Source: Citrifermentans bemidjiense Bem
Lineage (GTDB): Bacteria > Desulfobacterota > Desulfuromonadia > Geobacterales > Geobacteraceae
DNA: 64,000 bases
NCBI RefSeq assembly: GCF_000020725.1
Contig: NC_011146.1
Coordinates: 496,001 to 560,000 of the forward strand
Reading direction: 5' to 3'
The translations under genes and the position numbers were made by a program. Every line of letters starts with the position of its first letter. The stretch's first letter is position 1. This document shows positions 1 through 8,332 of the stretch, in pieces. The notes beneath the pieces are model-generated. The model saw nothing but the letters and a program-made list of their open reading frames with translations. It had not been told where the DNA came from and ran no database searches.

Positions 1-731
1 ATCCATTTATCTTGGAAGCCTTTGTCTTTGAAGGTTTCTTTAAAATATTTTGTATAGTTACTCTGTAATTCTTCTTTGAACCTTTTCAATGCCTCCACGC
101 TCTCGTCAAGACTCATTAACTTACTTATAATGTCATCTTTCTCTATATATCCTGAAGTTTGGGCATAAACAATTTTACCTAGTTCAAAAAAATCTATGAG
201 ATACGCCTTGTTATCAATATGTTGAGAAAAAACTCTTTCGTTGTTCCGTCGTTGATGTGCTTTTTTTTGCATTTCAGCATCTGCTGTGAGTCTCCACCAA
301 TCTGGTCCAAGTTTTGTAACAAAGAATTTTATTAAATAATGTCTCAACCTATTTTCAATCCTGTTTAGTTTTGGATATATCTCACATGCGATCTGTTCTG
401 ATATTTCATCAGTCAAAATGTAAACAAGCGAAAAATCTTGTTTTTGAATATGTGAAGTCAACGGTAACCTGAATTTTTCTAACGGTTCAATGTGTCCAAC
501 AGAACTTATAGTGAAGGCTTTTTGTGGGCTTTCGGATGTGCCTTTCATGTCAACTTCGGTGACAGTAACGGAAAGGCCACCCCATTCAATTTTATTCTTA
601 TGGAGTTTTGGCGAATTCCACAAGTCGTTGTTAGACATTAATGAATAAAGCATTTGTTCTTCTGTTTGTATTTTGCTTGTACGACTGCTATCAACTGTCA
701 GTAATTGAAAAGTATAATTTTTGTCTGGCAT
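1..731 (-). CDS. Hypothetical protein, possible HEPN-domain protein (C-terminus outside window)
   Basis: An open reading frame with no stop runs from an ATG at 731 leftward off the window, giving about 243 visible residues. An upstream ATG at 737 is also in frame, but the GGAGG at 738-742 touches it and lies about 6 nt from the ATG at 731, so 731 is preferred. The N-terminal half is a mixed alpha/beta region. The visible C-terminal half is helical, with a basic segment containing R-x6-H (RIENRLRH), then GPDWW, and later YLIDFFELGKIVY. This layout resembles HEPN proteins, where a later R-x4-6-H motif is catalytic; that motif would probably lie outside the window. The codons are AT-rich, unlike most of the window. 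It lies 88 nt downstream of the coiled-coil membrane gene on the same strand, so co-transcription is likely. The HEPN assignment is inference only. Confidence 0.5.
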   Translation of the reverse strand, partial: MPDKNYTFQLLTVDSSRTSKIQTEEQMLYSLMSNNDLWNSPKLHKNKIEWGGLSVTVTEVDMKGTSESPQKAFTISSVGHIEPLEKFRLPLTSHIQKQDFSLVYILTDEISEQIACEIYPKLNRIENRLRHYLIKFFVTKLGPDWWRLTADAEMQKKAHQRRNNERVFSQHIDNKAYLIDFFELGKIVYAQTSGYIEKDDIISKLMSLDESVEALKRFKEELQSNYTKYFKETFKDKGFQDKW

Positions 732-819
732 TCGCATCCTCCGAATATATTTACTTGTTCAACGGGGCCGCGCTTGACCTGACGGGCGGCTTTATGCCCG
801 ATCACGGTCCGAGCGCTTG

Positions 820-2124
820 TTATGTGTCAGTCTCTGATACTGGCCTGACACGTAGCGGCTTATTCGGAATTTTTCCCGGTTTGTCAAATTCCAATTCATT
901 TTCACCAAGCCTCAACTTAAGCTTAGATGCCCTTCCCATAAGCGCCGAGGCAAGTTGATCTGCAGGGTGAATAACTTTTTCGGTTTCATCTTGTTCTTTG
1001 ACAAAGAGGTTCCTTGAAATTCCTTCAATGAGTGTTTTGGGGAGGGTTGACTGCGTCTCTTTGCGCCACTCAAGGCAGCTTTCGATAATCCAATTTGCTC
1101 TATTTACATCTATATAAAATTGTTGGAGTTGGAACTCGGAGGAAGAATGTTGTTCAGCCCATTTATTCTCCCATTTGATGTAATAAAGTATTGTTCCTAC
1201 CAAGCCTAATGAATACAGCGTAAACCGCCCCCATAACCAGTACATTGGAAGTTTGTCTGTGCCTGTTATAGCCATTTTTGCTTCTAATCCGGAATACAGT
1301 AATAATGTAAGCAGGATTACCACCAATGTCAGCATCCCGAAAAATACTGGTTTTCTTTTTCTTTCGGTGTTGGAAGATACTCCAAAGTTACTAATTCTGG
1401 TTTTTACATCTTCCAACATTCTGTCCCGGATTTCTCTACGGACATGGGTATTGTCTCTGTCATCAATTGTTTTAATTTTTTCTTCAAGCAGCTTTTCTTT
1501 TTCTTTTAAGCTGACCGACTTTTCCTTGTAGTCCTCTTCTAATATGGCTTTTTGCTGTAAGTTTGCCTCTTCCAGTTTTGTAACTTTATCTGCGTACTGA
1601 ACTTCAAGATTCTCCCTAAATGCGGAGCTTTGCCTAACAAGATCCTCGTTTAACAATTCAAGTCGTTCAAGGGTGCTTTCATGAATTGCAATCATCTGGT
1701 TTTGTTCTTCGGAAACTCCCCGACCAGCAAGTCGCCCTGGATCAAACGCTTTAAGTTTCTTGTTGATAAAAGCAACAATTTGCATCTTTTCGGTGTTACT
1801 TAGATTGCCCTGCTGGTTATAGCTCAAAACAATTTCATCAAAAATTGGGGATTTTTGCTCAGGTTGATACTGTCCGCCACGAGAATAAGAAATTCCAAGG
1901 CCTCTTATCTGCAAAGACATTCCATCAATTACAGCTGATTTCAACTCAAGGAGTGCCGCCAAATCTCCACTCGCGTTACCACCGATGTTGACTTCGCCGA
2001 GGTTGCTAAAGCCTAATGCGGAGATGTGAGCTGAGGACACTCCGTATGTCTCACCAAGTTCCTTGAATGCATCGACTATTGATCGGTCAGAGGCACGTGG
2101 AATTTTGATTCTTTGATTGCTCAT
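820..2124 (-). CDS. Coiled-coil inner-membrane protein of unknown function (434 aa)
   Basis: I do not recognise this family. Residues 1-120 form a soluble domain. Residues about 145-250 are strongly charged and heptad-like, and should form a long coiled coil. Two hydrophobic segments follow, near residues 263-283 and 298-318, then a cytoplasm-like tail of about 110 residues. The ATG at 2124 follows AAGGAG by about 9 nt. The gene is AT-rich and is followed 88 nt later by the possible HEPN gene, so the pair may be one transcription unit. The architecture (soluble sensor, coiled coil, short membrane anchor) occurs in several bacterial defence or stress systems, but nothing in the sequence proves such a role. 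Confidence 0.75.
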   Translation of the reverse strand: MSNQRIKIPRASDRSIVDAFKELGETYGVSSAHISALGFSNLGEVNIGGNASGDLAALLELKSAVIDGMSLQIRGLGISYSRGGQYQPEQKSPIFDEIVLSYNQQGNLSNTEKMQIVAFINKKLKAFDPGRLAGRGVSEEQNQMIAIHESTLERLELLNEDLVRQSSAFRENLEVQYADKVTKLEEANLQQKAILEEDYKEKSVSLKEKEKLLEEKIKTIDDRDNTHVRREIRDRMLEDVKTRISNFGVSSNTERKRKPVFFGMLTLVVILLTLLLYSGLEAKMAITGTDKLPMYWLWGRFTLYSLGLVGTILYYIKWENKWAEQHSSSEFQLQQFYIDVNRANWIIESCLEWRKETQSTLPKTLIEGISRNLFVKEQDETEKVIHPADQLASALMGRASKLKLRLGENELEFDKPGKIPNKPLRVRPVSETDT

Positions 2125-2747
2125 TTTTGCATCTCCTTATTTTATTGATTCACATAACTATGTAATTAGGAGGAAATTGCCGTCATCCCCCCTTGTCGGC
2201 ATGCAACATTAAAATATCTATCAGGCTACGTTCGCCCAACTCATTGATATGACGCGCTGTGATGGTCGGAATTTGTGCCAATTGGGGGGATGGACAGAAA
2301 ACTGTTCATCCCCCTTCTCGAGTGGAATATGCTGACGCTACTCACGTGCAACCTTCATTGACCCAGCTTAAATGATCGCAATATATAGAGATCCTTCATC
2401 TATGTCAAAGGTCATGTGCTGAATGGCTGAACTGATCGTCAGCCTTGATGGTTCTTCCGAAGCAGTCGAGGTCCCGCCTGTCAAGTCACGCGGAATATTT
2501 GCAATTGGGGGAGGTGGACGAAGCTTATGGAGGTATGATATCCAACTTGCGGTAGGTTCACGTGAATTTTCGGGTGACATAATACCGATAATTCTGTAAC
2601 ACATGAGGAGCAGAAGAAAGATACACCCACATGGGTGGAGATGGACTTCGCGTGCCTATAAAAGTGGGGGAGAAGTCTGAGAAAAACAAAGCAAGTCTGC
2701 CGCTCATCCGCCGGTCGTTGGCATAGTAATTAAGAGAGGGCAAAGCC
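2125..2747. other. Long intergenic region with two related C/G-run segments
   Basis: No convincing gene lies in these 620 bases. Two similar stretches share AATTGGGGG followed by a TGGAC (about 2277-2296 and 2500-2520), suggesting decayed copies of one sequence. An open frame from the ATG at 2423 to the stop at 2599 (58 codons, plus strand) covers the second copy but has no ribosome binding site. The 3' end carries the leader of the ABM-domain gene, with GAGAGGG just before its start. Confidence 0.4.
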
Positions 2748-3326
2748 ATGAACGCCGTCATATCAGCTGATCCAAAACCGATCGAGGGCGCGACGGTAGT
2801 TATTACGCACCGGTTGCGTGAAAACAAGCAGGCAGAATACGAAAGCTGGCTCAAGGAAATTGCGCCTCTCTGCAAAGCTTCGCCCGGTCATTTGGACTGG
2901 CATATCGTGCGTCCGATATCTGGATTGTCGGAAACTTATACCATCATCATTCGATTCGATACCGAAGCGCACTTGCGGGAGTGGATGGAATCCCCGACCC
3001 GCGCCCGTTTGATAGAAAAAGTTCGGCCACTGTTTGTGACCGACGACGACTTTTTTATCAGTAGCGGACTGGATTTCTGGTTTACACCCGCGGGGGCGAA
3101 AGCCAAGGTGCCGGTTCGCTGGAAACAGTATCTGGTGACATGGTCAGCCATCTACCCTTTAGCGTTAGGTATTCCTCTGATAGTTACCCCAATTCTGCAA
3201 TTCCTTGGGATCCCAAATAATCGTTTAATAGCTACGTTAGCAGTGACTGGACTCGTCGTTTTTCTTATGGTGTACGTGGTGATGCCACGCTATACAAGAC
3301 TAGTTCAGCGTTGGTTATTTCGTTAA
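2748..3326 (+). CDS. Antibiotic biosynthesis monooxygenase (ABM)-domain membrane protein
   Basis: The 192-residue product begins with an ABM-type ferredoxin-like fold of about 95 residues (VVITHRLRENKQAEYESWLK, then a central HLDWHIVRP stretch and an LREWMESPTR segment). It ends with two hydrophobic segments at about residues 130-152 and 160-182. ABM domains usually dimerise and bind small aromatic or haem-like ligands. Membrane-anchored ABM proteins of this layout are common and generally uncharacterised, so a specific reaction cannot be named. GAGAGGG lies 7-9 nt before the ATG. The gene stands alone between two hypothetical regions. Confidence 0.8.
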   Translation: MNAVISADPKPIEGATVVITHRLRENKQAEYESWLKEIAPLCKASPGHLDWHIVRPISGLSETYTIIIRFDTEAHLREWMESPTRARLIEKVRPLFVTDDDFFISSGLDFWFTPAGAKAKVPVRWKQYLVTWSAIYPLALGIPLIVTPILQFLGIPNNRLIATLAVTGLVVFLMVYVVMPRYTRLVQRWLFR

Positions 3327-3475
3327 GGGGGAGGCTCTTGTGGAGCCGAATGATTCCTTTGGCAGCGGAGTGTCGTCGACCCATTTATTTGTTTTGGGTT
3401 ATTTCCGAGGCCTTCAAGATTTTTTTTGACAGCGGCTAAAGCCCGTTTACTATTTTGGTGTATTGGAGATAGCTA

Positions 3476-4102
3476 ATGCGGAGGTCGCAGATGCCCTTGA
3501 GCAAATTGAGCCATCCCGAGATAATCACCAAGTCCGCAGTGGTGACTGCGACCTACAACAAGGAGATGTTCGACTACCTTTTATCGCTCATCCCCACGCC
3601 TGACTTTTATATCGAGCTTCACGAACGATACGCGACCAATTTCGCGGGTTCTCTGAAAGGAGACCCGGAGAAGATCAAAGCCTGCGCTGCGGATCGTCAG
3701 CTGATTGACCAAAACCTCTCCATCCTTTTGGGTTTGGCCAAGGTTGTCACAGCTAAAGATCCCTCCGTGATGGAGTCTTTCGGTCTCAATCGCCCAGCGG
3801 AGAAAACAGCGGCTTCCGCCGTCGTGCTGGAGCGTCCCAAGAATTTCAGGGTCAGTTTCGACAAGAAAGGTCATCCCCAGGTGTCACTCACAAAGATAAT
3901 GGGCGCAAAGGGATACGAAGTGTGGGCCTGCGACGCCGATCCCAGCTTGGAAGAAAATTGGAGGCTGGTGGAATGGTCGACGAAATGTCAGAGCATACCG
4001 ATCACCGGATTGAACCGCACGCAACTCAACTGGCTCAGGATCAGAGGTAAGCGGGGGGACATCTTCGGTCCCTGGTCCAATCCCATCAGTCTTTTCCCAT
4101 AA
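3476..4102 (+). CDS. Hypothetical protein with a C-terminal fibronectin-III-like segment
   Basis: The 208-residue protein has a helical N-terminal region of about 120 residues. A strand-rich segment follows from about residue 120 (ERPKNFRVSF, then KGYEVWACDADP, then TQLNWLRIRG and a WSNPISLFP end) that looks like a single fibronectin type III fold. Two starts are possible: the ATG at 3476 follows GGAGAT and the ATG at 3491 follows GGAGG; the longer form is given. No signal peptide is visible. I do not recognise a function. A GC-rich hairpin follows the stop by 10 nt, so the gene appears monocistronic. Confidence 0.7.
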   Translation: MRRSQMPLSKLSHPEIITKSAVVTATYNKEMFDYLLSLIPTPDFYIELHERYATNFAGSLKGDPEKIKACAADRQLIDQNLSILLGLAKVVTAKDPSVMESFGLNRPAEKTAASAVVLERPKNFRVSFDKKGHPQVSLTKIMGAKGYEVWACDADPSLEENWRLVEWSTKCQSIPITGLNRTQLNWLRIRGKRGDIFGPWSNPISLFP

Positions 4103-4111
4103 CTCCACCCA

Positions 4112-4140
4112 AGCCCCCCTTGGCGACAACCAGGGGGGCT
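4112..4140 (+). terminator. GC-rich hairpin after the hypothetical gene
   Basis: AGCCCCCCT at 4112-4120 pairs with AGGGGGGCT at 4132-4140 around an 11-nt loop, immediately downstream of the stop at 4102. It lacks a T-run, so it may act as a weak terminator or as a 3'-end stabiliser. Confidence 0.55.
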
Positions 4141-4278
4141 GGATCTTCCCGCTCTAACCTTCTCACCTCAATCAGCTAAATCAACAAGTTCCGCAGTAAG
4201 CTCCTAATCGGCAACAGTGGGAGATGCTCAGTTCCCAGGCCGGAACATAAGAGCTCCCATCAGGTGAAATCTTGCACG

Positions 4279-4480
4279 GAAAAGGTCATCTTTTTTTCAA
4301 ATGTGTCATTTCCGGAGCGGGAAACATCCTATTTTTTCCAAATGTGTCATTTTCGAAATCAAATACGTCATATTTGATTCAAAATGTGACGTATTCACTA
4401 ACGAATATGACATATTCACTAACGAATGTGACGTATTTGAATGGAAATATGACATATTCAAAAACCAAAACGTCATTTCC
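4279..4480. repeat. 21-bp-periodic array of quasi-palindromic 15-mers
   Basis: At least nine related units of consensus RAATRTGWCRTATTY have centres near 4286, 4306, 4347, 4368, 4389, 4410, 4431, 4452 and 4473. A degenerate unit may sit near 4327. Spacing is 20-21 bp throughout and exactly 21 bp from 4347 onward. The unit at 4403-4417 is a perfect palindrome around a single central base. The array lies between the end of a plus-strand gene and the terminator of the minus-strand porin gene. An in-frame 84-codon reading on the plus strand only reflects the 21-bp period (a heptapeptide repeat). Two helical turns per unit would place bound proteins on one face of the DNA. Confidence 0.85.
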
Positions 4481-4571
4481 CAGGGGAGTTGCGAGCGAGT
4501 CGAGCCGGAAAGAGGGACATGGAAGGGCGGGAGAGCGATTAAAGCTCCTTGTTGATAGCTACGGGGGAACA

Positions 4572-4604
4572 AAAAAGGGGAGGCCGATCCGGCCTCCCCT
4601 TTTT
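4572..4604 (-). terminator. Rho-independent terminator of the porin gene (bidirectional)
   Basis: A 14-bp stem (4572-4585 with 4591-4604) around a 5-nt loop has A-run and T-run flanks. On the minus strand it begins 4 nt after the porin stop and ends in a T-run, so it is a strong intrinsic terminator. It would also work on the plus strand. Confidence 0.92.
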
Positions 4605-4607
4605 CAT

Positions 4608-5849
4608 TTAGAAGACAAATCCCAATGTTACCTGGAACTTGTCGTTGTCGAGCTTGGTGCTGCCGCCGGTGCCGTGATCGTCGTAGATCTGGTAGTCGGC
4701 TTTGATCGCCAACTGGGTGACGGGCTTGAAGGAGACGCCGAAGGTGGTGTAGTTCCGGTCGAACCTCCCATTTTGTTTCGCCGGGTTGATGGCTCCGCCG
4801 TCCTGGGTGTCGATCTCGGAATACCTTACGAATACAACTGCATCGGCATTGGCGAGCTTACCTTTTTTCCAGCTCTCCGGCATGGCGTGCCATGCTCCTT
4901 CCACCCAATAGCCGGACATGTTGTGCCCGACATCGTCGCTCAAAAGGGCGGGGTTGTTCTGGAAGACGTGGACGTACTCTCCGCCAAGGTCAAGCCTCCC
5001 GATGCTGTACCTGCCGTCGAAGGCGGCAACCGTAGTGTAGGCGCTCCCGTCCTTGGCGGAGTTCGCGGTGTAGAAGGAGAGGTTGGTGTAGAGGTTGGTG
5101 GCAGGTCTCACCTCTAAGCGGCCGGTGACGGCCTTGTTCCGGTTGAGGTCCTTGTTCATGTTCTGCCTCCCCTCACGGATGCCGTTCTTGGCGGAGAACT
5201 CGGTTCCGTCCAGGCCGTTCATGACCATCAACTGGTAATCCACCCTGTCGCCGAGCGCGCCGTGGATGCCTACGCCCATTTCGCGCCAGGTAGAAGGAAT
5301 CAGGTAGCGATCCAATTCGGGACGTTCGGTTGAGTTGAAGTTGGTCGGCTCATGGTACAGGTTGGTCGCCCCCAGCGGCACCAGCATGATGCCGGCCTTC
5401 ACGTTGAACTCGCGCTGCAGTTTGAAATCGAGGAATGCCTGCTCGACCACGACTTCGCCGGACAACTCGGTCTCGCTGGCCAGATCTTCGTTGACCCCGG
5501 CGTGCTCCCACTCGAGTTCGGTGTTCAGGGTGATCCAATCGGAGAGGTCCGAGTTTACGTAGAGCACGAGGCGATGCGGATCGAAGGTGTTGCTGCCTTT
5601 GCCGTTGCCGTTTTCACGCTTCACGATGTAGTCGAGCTCGCCGTACCCGCCGAACCGCGTGTTGTCCCAAAGCTTCTTGCGAAAGCCCGATGCTTCCGTC
5701 GGGGTCGCGGAATTTGTCTGCAGCAGCTTGACCTGGTCGCTTAGGTCGTCGACCTGCTTGCGGAGCGTATCGATTTCCGATGCTCCGGCTATGGAAGATA
5801 CGGCGATAAGTGCTGCGGCCAATGTGCTGGTAACCAACTTCTTGTGCAT
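4608..5849 (-). CDS. Outer-membrane porin, OprO/OprP-like
   Basis: The 413-residue protein starts at the ATG at 5849, preceded by AGGAGAGG. A longer frame to 5912 exists but lacks a binding site. It has a cleavable signal peptide (about residues 1-24, ending AGAS). Next comes a short periplasmic coiled coil (LRKQVDDLSDQVKLLQ), then a beta-barrel starting at RFGGYGELDY and ending in the canonical aromatic terminus (VTLGFVF). This layout matches the phosphate-selective porin O/P superfamily. Substrate cannot be read from the sequence. PsiE, encoded 360 bp away on the same strand, belongs to a phosphate-starvation family, which fits but does not prove an anion or phosphate role. Confidence 0.88.
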   Translation of the reverse strand: MHKKLVTSTLAAALIAVSSIAGASEIDTLRKQVDDLSDQVKLLQTNSATPTEASGFRKKLWDNTRFGGYGELDYIVKRENGNGKGSNTFDPHRLVLYVNSDLSDWITLNTELEWEHAGVNEDLASETELSGEVVVEQAFLDFKLQREFNVKAGIMLVPLGATNLYHEPTNFNSTERPELDRYLIPSTWREMGVGIHGALGDRVDYQLMVMNGLDGTEFSAKNGIREGRQNMNKDLNRNKAVTGRLEVRPATNLYTNLSFYTANSAKDGSAYTTVAAFDGRYSIGRLDLGGEYVHVFQNNPALLSDDVGHNMSGYWVEGAWHAMPESWKKGKLANADAVVFVRYSEIDTQDGGAINPAKQNGRFDRNYTTFGVSFKPVTQLAIKADYQIYDDHGTGGSTKLDNDKFQVTLGFVF

Positions 5850-6210
5850 TTTTCCTCTCCTGTTGTTGATGAAATGTTGACTTGAAACTGACCGCAAGAC
5901 AAAGCTACTCAACTATTCTAGAGTTAGCTGGATTTTGTGTTTCAGTTTCAAATCAACTTGAATATCAAATAAAAGTGTCAATGAATCGGTATGTTTTCAA
6001 TGACTACCTTGCAGAAAATGAATGTTGTATTCAAGTAACACATGCTGCTTTTGATAGTCAATGTGCGGGTGATTATTTTTTTTAAATGCAGAGTGGAGAC
6101 CCCGGTGAGAGCCGAGTGACAGATGAGCTATGGGATGAGAGATAAGGCGAGGGGAGGGGGGCGGTCCAGAAAGGAAAACTGATTGTGCTATGAGAGTGAG
6201 GGCCGGTCGA
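5850..6210. other. Intergenic region upstream of the porin gene
   Basis: About 360 bases lie between porin and PsiE genes, both on the minus strand. The part near the porin start is AT-rich and should hold its promoter. I could not assign -35/-10 hexamers with confidence and saw no clear Pho box. Confidence 0.4.
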
Positions 6211-6648
6211 TCAAAGCTCTTTCCTGATAGCTGCCGGGGAGTACCTGACGGCCATGACCCTTACCAGGGAAAGGGAGATCACCAGGGAAATGGTCATGGC
6301 GACTTCTTCCCAGCGGATGTTTTTGTACCAGAATGCCATGACTTCGGTAAGTACGGTGACGATCACCGTGTCGATGATGTAGGTGACCTTGACCCGCCCC
6401 TCGCTGAAGTAGGCCAGTGCGGTCCTCAAAACTTCGATGATGGCGAGGACCGTTAGCATGTCGACCATGATGGTTTTGAAGGCTGCGTGAAAGTCGGTTT
6501 GGAAGATGAGGCGAAGGTCGTAGACGGCGCATCCGACGCCGGCAACGATGGCCAGCAGTATCGCCAGAATCAGGAAGGAGAGGACTACTCTGGTGGACAT
6601 CTCGTAAAAGCGGGTCAGGTTAAGGTCAACAACGTCTGCTTTCCACAT
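6211..6648 (-). CDS. PsiE-family (phosphate-starvation-inducible) membrane protein
   Basis: The 145-residue protein has four hydrophobic segments (about residues 18-42, 58-78, 88-106 and 113-132). The spacing and the segment YFSEGRVKVTYIIDTVIV are typical of the PsiE family (DUF/PF06146). E. coli PsiE is induced by phosphate starvation, but its biochemical role is unknown. The start at 6648 is supported by AAAGGAG 8 nt upstream. It sits between a glycosyltransferase gene and a porin gene on the same strand, with sizeable gaps, so separate promoters are likely. Confidence 0.82.
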   Translation of the reverse strand: MWKADVVDLNLTRFYEMSTRVVLSFLILAILLAIVAGVGCAVYDLRLIFQTDFHAAFKTIMVDMLTVLAIIEVLRTALAYFSEGRVKVTYIIDTVIVTVLTEVMAFWYKNIRWEEVAMTISLVISLSLVRVMAVRYSPAAIRKEL

Positions 6649-6734
6649 GTTTTGGCTCCTTTCGTGTTGTTAAGACGAAGGGTAACAGCCGCAGGTCACG
6701 GGGATGTGTCGGAGGGGTTGCAGCAGGGTGAAAA

Positions 6735-6840
6735 CTTCTTCTCACGCAAAGCCGCAAAGACGCAAAGAAATTCCAAGAGCCTGTTGACGTTCTTCGCGCC
6801 TTGGCGTCTTGAGCGAGCGTAGTGAGCGGGCGTGAGATGG
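6735..6840. repeat. Dispersed CGCAAAGACGCAAAG-type intergenic repeat
   Basis: The segment holds TCACGCAAAGCCGCAAAGACGC, then an imperfect inverted counterpart (GCGCCTTGGCGTCTTGAGC), then a local GAGCGAGCGTAGTGAGCG repeat. It lies between the GT61 and PsiE genes. Repeats of this kind are familiar in deltaproteobacterial intergenic DNA. No coding function is seen. Confidence 0.5.
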
Positions 6841-6872
6841 CTTCCCGGCTTCAGCGGGATCTTGAGGCAGGA

Positions 6873-7991
6873 TTACAGCTGCCGCAGCACGGCGGCCATG
6901 GCTTCGTCGTCTATCTTGTGGCCGGTGCTGCAAATGACGTAGCGATAGTCGAAGCCTTGGCTGAAGCTGAGCCAGGCGAAACAGTCGAGGATGTAGTTTT
7001 TGGGAAATATCTCGATCACCCTGCACGGAGGCTCGGACCAGACGAGATTGCTCAGGCCGGCGCCGTGGGTCGACACTACCGTATCGGCCTGGTGGAAGAT
7101 GCGGATCTGCTCCTGGAAAGAAACACCCTCCAGGTGCAGGATGCTGAAACCCTTTTCCTGGAGCTTCCTCTCAAGCTCCTCCTCGCCAAGCAGACGGCGC
7201 CTCCTGCTTTTGCGCCGCGAGATGTAGAGTTTGGTTCCGGATGCGGGCACGCCGGAGGTCTCTTCGGCAACGACCTTCGGCTTAACCTGCGACTTGAGCA
7301 GGTCGATGACCTGCGGGCTGGTAAATTCGGGTGCGGTAAGGTACTGCGGCATCACCAGGTTCCGGACCTTGAGCGGAGTGGAGCAGAAGATGAAACGGTC
7401 GGCTGCCTCGGGGCCGAGGATCATGGACAACCCGTCCATGACGTAGGCTGGGGAGTTCTCGGGAAGGACGATCTTGACCTCGGGAAACCTGGAGAGGGCG
7501 AAGAGAAGGTTGGGCAGGACCTCCAGGAGCCAATGGTAGTACCCCGCGGCGGGAGGGCAGACTACGACAGGTTCATCCGACTTGAGCTCGCTAACCGGAA
7601 GCAGCGGTTCGTGCAGCATGTCTCCCCAGTCCATGATGCGGCGCAAGGATCCCACGCTCTCCTCCAGGATCCTGTTGCCGATCCAGACCATACCGGAATC
7701 GGGCGAGACTACCGCGTCTTTCAAGAGGTAGAGGTTGCGTTTGCCGAATGCCGCCTCTGTTCTGATGAAAGGGGGAAAGGCGGCCTTCAGGTCGTGGCGT
7801 ACTACGCGGGGGTCGGCGACCTGGATGATGTCGAGGATGTGCCGTTGGATCTTCGGGAGGTAGGAGAGCTTTTCCAGCGACTCGATGCTCGACTTCGGCA
7901 TCTTGCCGATGATTGGGCCAAGTAACTCCAGCGAAAGCTTCTGCGCCAGCCGTCTTTTCTCTTTGACCGCCTTTTCGTGCTCGTGCTTCAT
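6873..7991 (-). CDS. Glycosyltransferase family 61 (DUF563) protein
   Basis: The 372-residue protein ends in the family's recognisable region. Its markers are PAAGYYHWLLEVLPNL near residue 147, a basic KLYISRRKSRRRR segment near 255, and the STHGAGLSNLVWS nucleotide-sugar motif near 310. Family 61 members transfer sugars, often xylose or GlcNAc, onto glycans or surface polysaccharides. Donor and acceptor cannot be deduced. There is no signal peptide, so it should act in the cytoplasm. The binding site before the ATG is weak (AAGAGTGAAAG). No other polysaccharide genes are adjacent. Confidence 0.82.
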   Translation of the reverse strand: MKHEHEKAVKEKRRLAQKLSLELLGPIIGKMPKSSIESLEKLSYLPKIQRHILDIIQVADPRVVRHDLKAAFPPFIRTEAAFGKRNLYLLKDAVVSPDSGMVWIGNRILEESVGSLRRIMDWGDMLHEPLLPVSELKSDEPVVVCPPAAGYYHWLLEVLPNLLFALSRFPEVKIVLPENSPAYVMDGLSMILGPEAADRFIFCSTPLKVRNLVMPQYLTAPEFTSPQVIDLLKSQVKPKVVAEETSGVPASGTKLYISRRKSRRRRLLGEEELERKLQEKGFSILHLEGVSFQEQIRIFHQADTVVSTHGAGLSNLVWSEPPCRVIEIFPKNYILDCFAWLSFSQGFDYRYVICSTGHKIDDEAMAAVLRQL

Positions 7992-8032
7992 CTTTCACTC
8001 TTGTTTATGGATATTCAGCTGGGTCACGGGAG

Positions 8033-8107
8033 TGGGTGAACTTGCCAGCCGCGCAAAGGCGGCACCTACCCCCACCCCCTAACCCCCTCCCGCAAGGGGA
8101 GGGGGGA
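8033..8107. repeat. C-rich dispersed repeat, copy A
   Basis: About 70 bp beginning GTGGGTGAACTTGCCAGC and continuing through GGCACCTACCCCCACCCCC to CCTCCCGCAAGGGGAGG. The same order of blocks recurs at 18510-18606 (interrupted by an IS) and 25436-25506, both in the opposite orientation. It lies in the spacer upstream of the GT61 gene. Confidence 0.85.
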
Positions 8108-8269
8108 TTTAATCGAGACCCTGCTCAAATGGGCTTCTTTTATACTTCCGCCGGCATCAAAAGGCAACGTGATTAGGCGCGACTCGGCCTGTTGCCCCCA
8201 CCCTGTCCCTCCCCCTCCGGGGGAGGGGACCTTTATCCACCTTGCTGAGATTATGGAACGGACGCAGAA

Positions 8270-8318
8270 AAAGGGGACAGGCTACTTTTTGATTTCAAAA
8301 AGTAGCCTGTCCCCCTTT
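8270..8318 (-). terminator. Long AAAGGGGACAGGCTAC hairpin at the 3' end of marC
   Basis: A 21-nt arm at 8270-8290 pairs with 8297-8318 around a 6-nt loop, with one extra C. It starts 15 nt beyond the MarC stop and ends with A/T-rich flanks, so it can terminate transcription. The same sequence recurs at 61021-61070 after the rhomboid gene, so this is a mobile or amplified terminator-like repeat. A further hairpin built from GTCCCTCCCCC and GGGGGAGGGGAC lies at 8205-8230. Confidence 0.8.
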
Positions 8319-8332
8319 AAGCGGTGTCCCCT

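Noticed and set aside
2368-2604. 78-codon minus-strand frame in the long intergenic region
   Set aside because: No binding site, no recognisable family, and the competing plus-strand frame at 2423-2599 is equally weak.
4279-4480. Array as a CRISPR
   Set aside because: Units are palindromic and intervals are about 6 bp; there are no unique 30-40 bp spacers and no cas genes.
4301-4555. Open frame of heptapeptide repeats over the 21-bp array
   Set aside because: The repeats follow directly from the 21-bp DNA period, there is no ribosome binding site, and other frames are open too. It is treated as a DNA repeat, not a protein gene.
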